64,000 nucleotides of DNA from assembly GCA_023388495.1 (NCBI GenBank), contig JAEWGC010000037.1, forward strand, positions 124,001-188,000. Reading direction: 5' to 3'. Position numbers and translations under genes: made by a program. Source of the DNA: Bacillota bacterium. GTDB lineage: Bacteria; Bacillota; Clostridia; Tissierellales; Tissierellaceae. Of this stretch, positions 60,266 through 64,000 are shown piece by piece. The number at the start of each line of letters is the position of its first letter. The first letter of the stretch is position 1. Below the pieces are notes generated by a model. It had not been told where the DNA came from, did no database searches, and saw only the letters and a list, made by a program, of their open reading frames with translations.

Positions 60266-62057
60266 AAGCTTCTTCCTCCTTATAGTATCTAGATTGAATA
60301 TCGAACATATTTCTATATAATTTACCTAGATTCATTAATTCATCATGGGTTCCCAACTCCTTTAGTTCCCCATTTTCAATAAAGGCTATTTTATCACAAA
60401 ATCTTGTACTAGATAATCTGTGGGATATATAAATTGCTGTTCTATCTGAAATTAAATCGTCAAAACTTTGATATAACTTATATTCAGCTAAGGCATCTAA
60501 ACTAGCTGTTGGTTCATCCATTATTAGTATTTTACCATTTTTATATAATGCTCTAGCCATAGCTATTTTTTGATTTTCTCCACCAGATAATTCAATCCCC
60601 TCTTCATCCAATACCTTTAACATATTGGTTTCTACACCATTTTCTAAGGAGTCTATTTTTTCCTTTAATCCTGATTTCTCTATTACAACCTTAAGTTTAT
60701 CCTCATCAGATACATGGTTAAAAGCTATATTCTCCCTAATATTAAATGGGAATATCTTAACATCTTGGAATACTACAGAAATTAAATCTATATACTCTTC
60801 TAGTTCAAAGTCATTTATGTTTATTCCATTGATTCTTATCTCACCAGAGTTAGGTTTATATAATCTTGTAAGAAGCTTCACTAAAGTAGTTTTTCCTGCT
60901 CCGTTTATTCCTACTATTGCCAATCTCTCACCTGGATTTATTTTAAGTGAAAAATCCTTAAATACATATTTATCACTATTTGGATATTTAAATGAAATAT
61001 TATCAAATTCTATTTCATATTTTTCGCAGTCTGGTATTTTTATAGGATCCAGTCTTTCTTCAGGCTCCTTTTTATTTAAGAATTCACGAAAATCACTAAT
61101 ATATAAAGATTGAATTCTGATGGTTGATATATCTTTCATGGTTGTATCCATCCATGTAGCAAAGCTATTCATGGCAACAGAGTACATTACAAAATCTCCT
61201 ATACTTAAACCTTCATATACAACTCTATATATTAGATAAGAATATATGATGATTTCCCTTATAAAAAACAATATTCCATCTAAAATAGAAGCTTTAAATA
61301 TATAGCTTTGTACATCACCAATGATATTAAGAAGTCTTTTATTGGAATCATGTTTCTTAGTAAGAAGGATATCCTTTAGTCCATATACCCGTATATCTTT
61401 ACCATATTGAAAATCTGATAATGTGGATGATGAATAATAAATTTGTCTCTCTTCTTTAGATAAATCATCTTTTCTGCTTCTTTCATAGTTTTTAGCCTTA
61501 ACCATAATGAAATATGATATGATTACAGTTATTATAAGGATAGTAAGTATTATAGGACTTAATTTAAATATTATAGCTATAAATCCAATAAATCCTATAA
61601 TGGATCCCAAAATACTAAAGAGCTTTAATATTACAATTCCAACACCATTCATAGGACTTTGAACTGTTCTCATGGCTATATTGATATCATTTAATGTCTC
61701 TGGGTCCTCAGTATAAGGAAAGTCCATCGTCATTGACTTTTCACTTAACATATGGATAAAGTTATATCTTATAACATTCATCTTCATCCTAAAATTTCCT
61801 TGTAAATACTCTGTTAGAAATCCAACTGTTGCAGAAACCACAAGCCCTATTCCTAATATCTTTATAATCACATCTAATTTTCTACTTCCTAAAAGTTCAT
61901 CAATTAAAAATTTAGGCACATAAATCCAGATAAAAGGTGAAATTGCATAGAAAATTGTATATAGCCCAATTGAAACAAAAATTGATTTCTGCCATAAAGA
62001 CATATGTTTTAATACAAAAAGTATATTATCTATACTTTTAAATTTCTTATCTTTCAT
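60258..62057 (-). CDS. ABC exporter subunit (first of a heterodimeric pair)
   Basis: 599 residues with membrane domain (about residues 15-330) and ATPase (GINGAGKTTLV, LSGGENQKIAMARAL, ILIMDEPTASLD, then YISHRLSSTRF). It is a close relative of its partner at 58493. The ribosome site GGAGGGGAT and a 134-base gap separate it from the XRE-TPR gene, whose terminator lies in the gap, so it likely has its own promoter. Confidence 0.9.
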   Translation of the reverse strand: MKDKKFKSIDNILFVLKHMSLWQKSIFVSIGLYTIFYAISPFIWIYVPKFLIDELLGSRKLDVIIKILGIGLVVSATVGFLTEYLQGNFRMKMNVIRYNFIHMLSEKSMTMDFPYTEDPETLNDINIAMRTVQSPMNGVGIVILKLFSILGSIIGFIGFIAIIFKLSPIILTILIITVIISYFIMVKAKNYERSRKDDLSKEERQIYYSSSTLSDFQYGKDIRVYGLKDILLTKKHDSNKRLLNIIGDVQSYIFKASILDGILFFIREIIIYSYLIYRVVYEGLSIGDFVMYSVAMNSFATWMDTTMKDISTIRIQSLYISDFREFLNKKEPEERLDPIKIPDCEKYEIEFDNISFKYPNSDKYVFKDFSLKINPGERLAIVGINGAGKTTLVKLLTRLYKPNSGEIRINGININDFELEEYIDLISVVFQDVKIFPFNIRENIAFNHVSDEDKLKVVIEKSGLKEKIDSLENGVETNMLKVLDEEGIELSGGENQKIAMARALYKNGKILIMDEPTASLDALAEYKLYQSFDDLISDRTAIYISHRLSSTRFCDKIAFIENGELKELGTHDELMNLGKLYRNMFDIQSRYYKEEEAYA

Positions 62058-62138
62058 CTTATCCCCTCCTGTACTGTTTATATATATTATAGTATTTTAC
62101 TTAACATATTGAAATCAAATGATATTGGGAAAATAGAA

Positions 62139-62164
62139 CAAAAAAATAGAGCTTAAGCTCTATT
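62139..62164 (-). terminator. Terminator of the XRE-TPR gene
   Basis: AATAGAGCTTAAGCTCTATT is a perfect palindrome followed on the minus strand by TTTTTTG. Confidence 0.85.
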
Positions 62165-62191
62165 AAGTCTATGTTTTTATGAAAATAACAC

Positions 62192-63358
62192 TTAACTTTG
62201 ATTTCTATATAGATATTCAGTAACTAATAATGCATCCTTATATTTTCTATTGGTCTTATAGGCTTCAATGAGGAAGTCACCATAAAATTTAGTATTAGAA
62301 TGTTTTCTATTTTCCTTTGATTCATTGTATATGTCTATAAGCTTACCCAGATATTCTTCTGAGTGGATATAATCTTCATCTCCAATCATAATCTCTATAA
62401 GCTCATTTACTGATTCTAATATATTGATTTCTTTTGCTTTTATATAATAGATTTTAGCATTTTCTCTTTTATCATATTTTAGATATAGAAAACAAAGCTT
62501 TTGGTATAGCTTCTCTAAAGAATCTTTATTCTCATTTCCTTCCATCTTTAAAGCCTCTAATAGATATGCTTCTGCTTTGGTGAAATCAATTGATATATAT
62601 GCTATTCCCATATGATAATAAATATAATAATCCCTACCATTGTCCATGTATTCTAAAAGGAGAAGAGCTTTATCATAATATTTCTGCGTTGTTGAAATAT
62701 TAAAGTTCATATAAATATGTCCTAACATGGTACAAATATCAAATTGTATTTTGATACACCCTTCATTATAGGCCAAATCTAGAGCCTCTAAATATATATC
62801 AATTGATTCATAATACTTACCTTCTATAAATTTTATATAAGCAATTTGTTCCATGACTCCTGCTGTATAATTTATTCTTTTCGCTTCTTCAAGTAAGTTA
62901 ATATCACCCTTTATATAACCTGTTATAAGATATGCCTTATATAGCTGATCCTTATCCATATACTCTTTATATTCTAATATATTTGTATTCTCCACTTGGT
63001 TGTATCTATCAAATAGTTCGAAAAGACGATAATCAATATTCAAAGGCGAATTTAAATAGAGAGACTTATTATTTATAATTTCCTCTAATTTATCCTTGTC
63101 CATTGGTATACTAAAATATAGAGACCTGCTGATCTCTTCAAATAATTTCTTACCTCTTTTAACGAATTCTTCATCATTATTGAAATCTATACCTAATTTA
63201 TTAAAAAGCATTTTGACTATTTCATTACTTGCTATAACATTGCCTTTCTCAATTTTAGATAAGTAGGAAACTGAGCAAATTCCTTTACATAAATACTCTT
63301 GCTTTAAACCTAATCTTTCTCTATTTTCTTTTATTAGTAGTCCTGTTATGTTTTTCAT
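62192..63358 (-). CDS. XRE helix-turn-helix regulator with TPR domain (RRNPP-like)
   Basis: 388 residues. An XRE DNA-binding domain lies at residues ~7-58 (IKENRERLGLKQEYLCKGICSVSYLSKIEKGNVI). The rest is a superhelix of TPR-like helix pairs (for example FIEGKYYESIDIYLEALDLAYNEG and ISTTQKYYDKALLLLEYM). This layout is that of RRNPP regulators such as PlcR, which bind short secreted peptides. It lies directly before the two-subunit ABC exporter and after a 50-residue membrane peptide. A quorum-type peptide system is possible but unproved. Confidence 0.82.
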   Translation of the reverse strand: MKNITGLLIKENRERLGLKQEYLCKGICSVSYLSKIEKGNVIASNEIVKMLFNKLGIDFNNDEEFVKRGKKLFEEISRSLYFSIPMDKDKLEEIINNKSLYLNSPLNIDYRLFELFDRYNQVENTNILEYKEYMDKDQLYKAYLITGYIKGDINLLEEAKRINYTAGVMEQIAYIKFIEGKYYESIDIYLEALDLAYNEGCIKIQFDICTMLGHIYMNFNISTTQKYYDKALLLLEYMDNGRDYYIYYHMGIAYISIDFTKAEAYLLEALKMEGNENKDSLEKLYQKLCFLYLKYDKRENAKIYYIKAKEINILESVNELIEIMIGDEDYIHSEEYLGKLIDIYNESKENRKHSNTKFYGDFLIEAYKTNRKYKDALLVTEYLYRNQS

Positions 63359-63435
63359 AGTTATTAATATCTCCCCAAGATTTTATGGTCTATTATCATC
63401 CTATTGATGGATATTTTATAAAAAATGTTCAATAA

Positions 63436-63588
63436 TTATTTTAAATTTTTATTAATATAAATATTCAATGCCTTAACTGCTTTAAATGATAAAGTGATTG
63501 CTGACATATAAAGCATAATTTCTAGTATTGATTTAATAAATCCTAAGCTAATACTTAAAAAACCAAGGCCTCCCATATTTTGCATCAT
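63436..63588 (-). CDS. 50-residue hydrophobic small protein
   Basis: ATG at 63588 (a second ATG follows at 63585) with a strong GGGAGG ribosome site, ending at TAA 63436-63438. It has a glycine-rich N-terminus (MMQNMGGLGFLSISLGFIKS), one membrane-length segment (about residues 20-38) and a basic end (KALNIYINKNLK). I recall similar small peptides in clostridia without a known role. It stands between a GNAT gene and the XRE-TPR regulator, in the same direction. Confidence 0.7.
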   Translation of the reverse strand: MMQNMGGLGFLSISLGFIKSILEIMLYMSAITLSFKAVKALNIYINKNLK

Positions 63589-63612
63589 ATAAATTCCTCC
63601 CAACTTACATTA

Positions 63613-64000
63613 TTAAAAATCTAAAGCCATACCTATTTCATCTTCATAGTCATCTCCTGAATAATAAAACCCACAGCTTTCATAGAACTTCATTGCATCA
63701 ACATTTTCCCTTGAACATCCGAGTTCAACTCTATTATACTTCCCTTCATTTTTCATTATTTCTAGAATAAGGTGTATAGCTTCTTTCCCATACCCCTTCC
63801 CTTGAAAATGTTCATCAATCATAAACTGATCCAGTACATAGGATTTTGGCACTTCTCCCCAATCTCGGTACATGAGAAGTCCCACCATCACACCATCATT
63901 ATAAATAGCATAGGCACAGCTACCATCATTTCTATAAGCATAGGTTCTTGCCAAAATTGCAACATTAGATGCAACACTGTGATTTTTCTTTTGCTTTTCA
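63613..64000 (-). CDS. GNAT-family N-acetyltransferase, start beyond the window
   Basis: The C-terminal ~129 residues are visible; the N-terminus lies past base 64000. VASNVAILARTYAYRN, FMIDEHFQGKGYGKEAIHLILEIM (acetyl-CoA motif) and VELGCSRENVDAMKFYESCGF closely match the GNAT at 43071-43508 (VASNVAILARAYAYRN and so on), so it is a paralogue. The acidic C-terminus DYEDEIGMALDF is also shared. Substrate unknown. Confidence 0.87.
   Translation of the reverse strand, partial: EKQKKNHSVASNVAILARTYAYRNDGSCAYAIYNDGVMVGLLMYRDWGEVPKSYVLDQFMIDEHFQGKGYGKEAIHLILEIMKNEGKYNRVELGCSRENVDAMKFYESCGFYYSGDDYEDEIGMALDF

Noticed and set aside
1..64000. Insertion sequences, phage genes, CRISPR arrays, tRNA or rRNA genes
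   Set aside because: No transposase, integrase, phage structural gene, regular spacer array, tRNA cloverleaf or rRNA sequence was recognised.

Overview
The window looks like chromosome of a low-GC, Gram-positive, spore-forming anaerobe of the Clostridia/Tissierellia type. The evidence is strong AT bias, G-rich ribosome sites, ABC exporters, a CotF-like coat pair, a GerS-Alr pair, an LTA synthase, an S-box (SAM-I) riboswitch, a PyrR-type attenuator and a UGA-containing glutaredoxin-like gene that implies selenocysteine use. No rRNA, tRNA, CRISPR array, insertion sequence or phage gene was seen.

Layout. 1-5.6 kb: envelope genes (partial LTA synthase on the minus strand; then GT4 glycosyltransferase, two DUF4330-like proteins and an O-antigen-ligase-like protein on the plus strand). 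5.7-9.9 kb: a frameshifted Msr-like ABC-F gene with a leader-peptide attenuator, an ABC exporter and a divergent XRE regulator. 9.9-13.8 kb: a Lon-like protease, a LysM protein and a PrcB-like protein. 13.9-22.0 kb: one tight minus-strand operon reading exported protein, GNAT, PIG-L deacetylase, GT4-CsaB fusion, TagA, YitT and the two transketolase halves; it appears to build and pyruvylate a secondary cell-wall polymer. 22.1-26.6 kb: coiled-coil protein, AcpS-NnrD fusion, GerS-like lipoprotein, alanine racemase, then MazEF from its own promoter. 26.7-30.0 kb: a heterodimeric ABC exporter. 30.5-36.5 kb: the pyrimidine operon pyrBICFKDE behind a PyrR attenuator. 36.5-40.3 kb: coat-like proteins, a small acidic protein, then an S-box riboswitch with metNIQ.

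40.3-56.2 kb is an accessory stretch of about 20 small genes, all on the minus strand and mostly without shared pathways: acetyltransferases, a phosphotransferase, nucleotidyltransferases, a uridine-kinase-like P-loop protein, a 2H phosphoesterase, a radical SAM enzyme, a nitroreductase, an Fpg-like glycosylase and others. It also holds decayed copies of its own genes inside a pair of direct repeats. 56.4-64 kb: a CBS/DRTGG pyrophosphatase, the selenoprotein gene (58137-58394, hidden by its in-frame TGA), a second heterodimeric ABC exporter, an XRE-TPR regulator, a 50-residue membrane peptide and a partial GNAT.

The most notable items are the selenocysteine glutaredoxin-like gene, the leader-peptide/attenuator in front of the broken ABC-F gene, the S-box with two similar terminators separated by a structured insert, three domain fusions (GT4-CsaB, AcpS-NnrD, nucleotidyltransferase-ParB-like) and the gene-remnant direct repeats in the accessory stretch. 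All product names rest on reading motifs by eye; no database search was possible.
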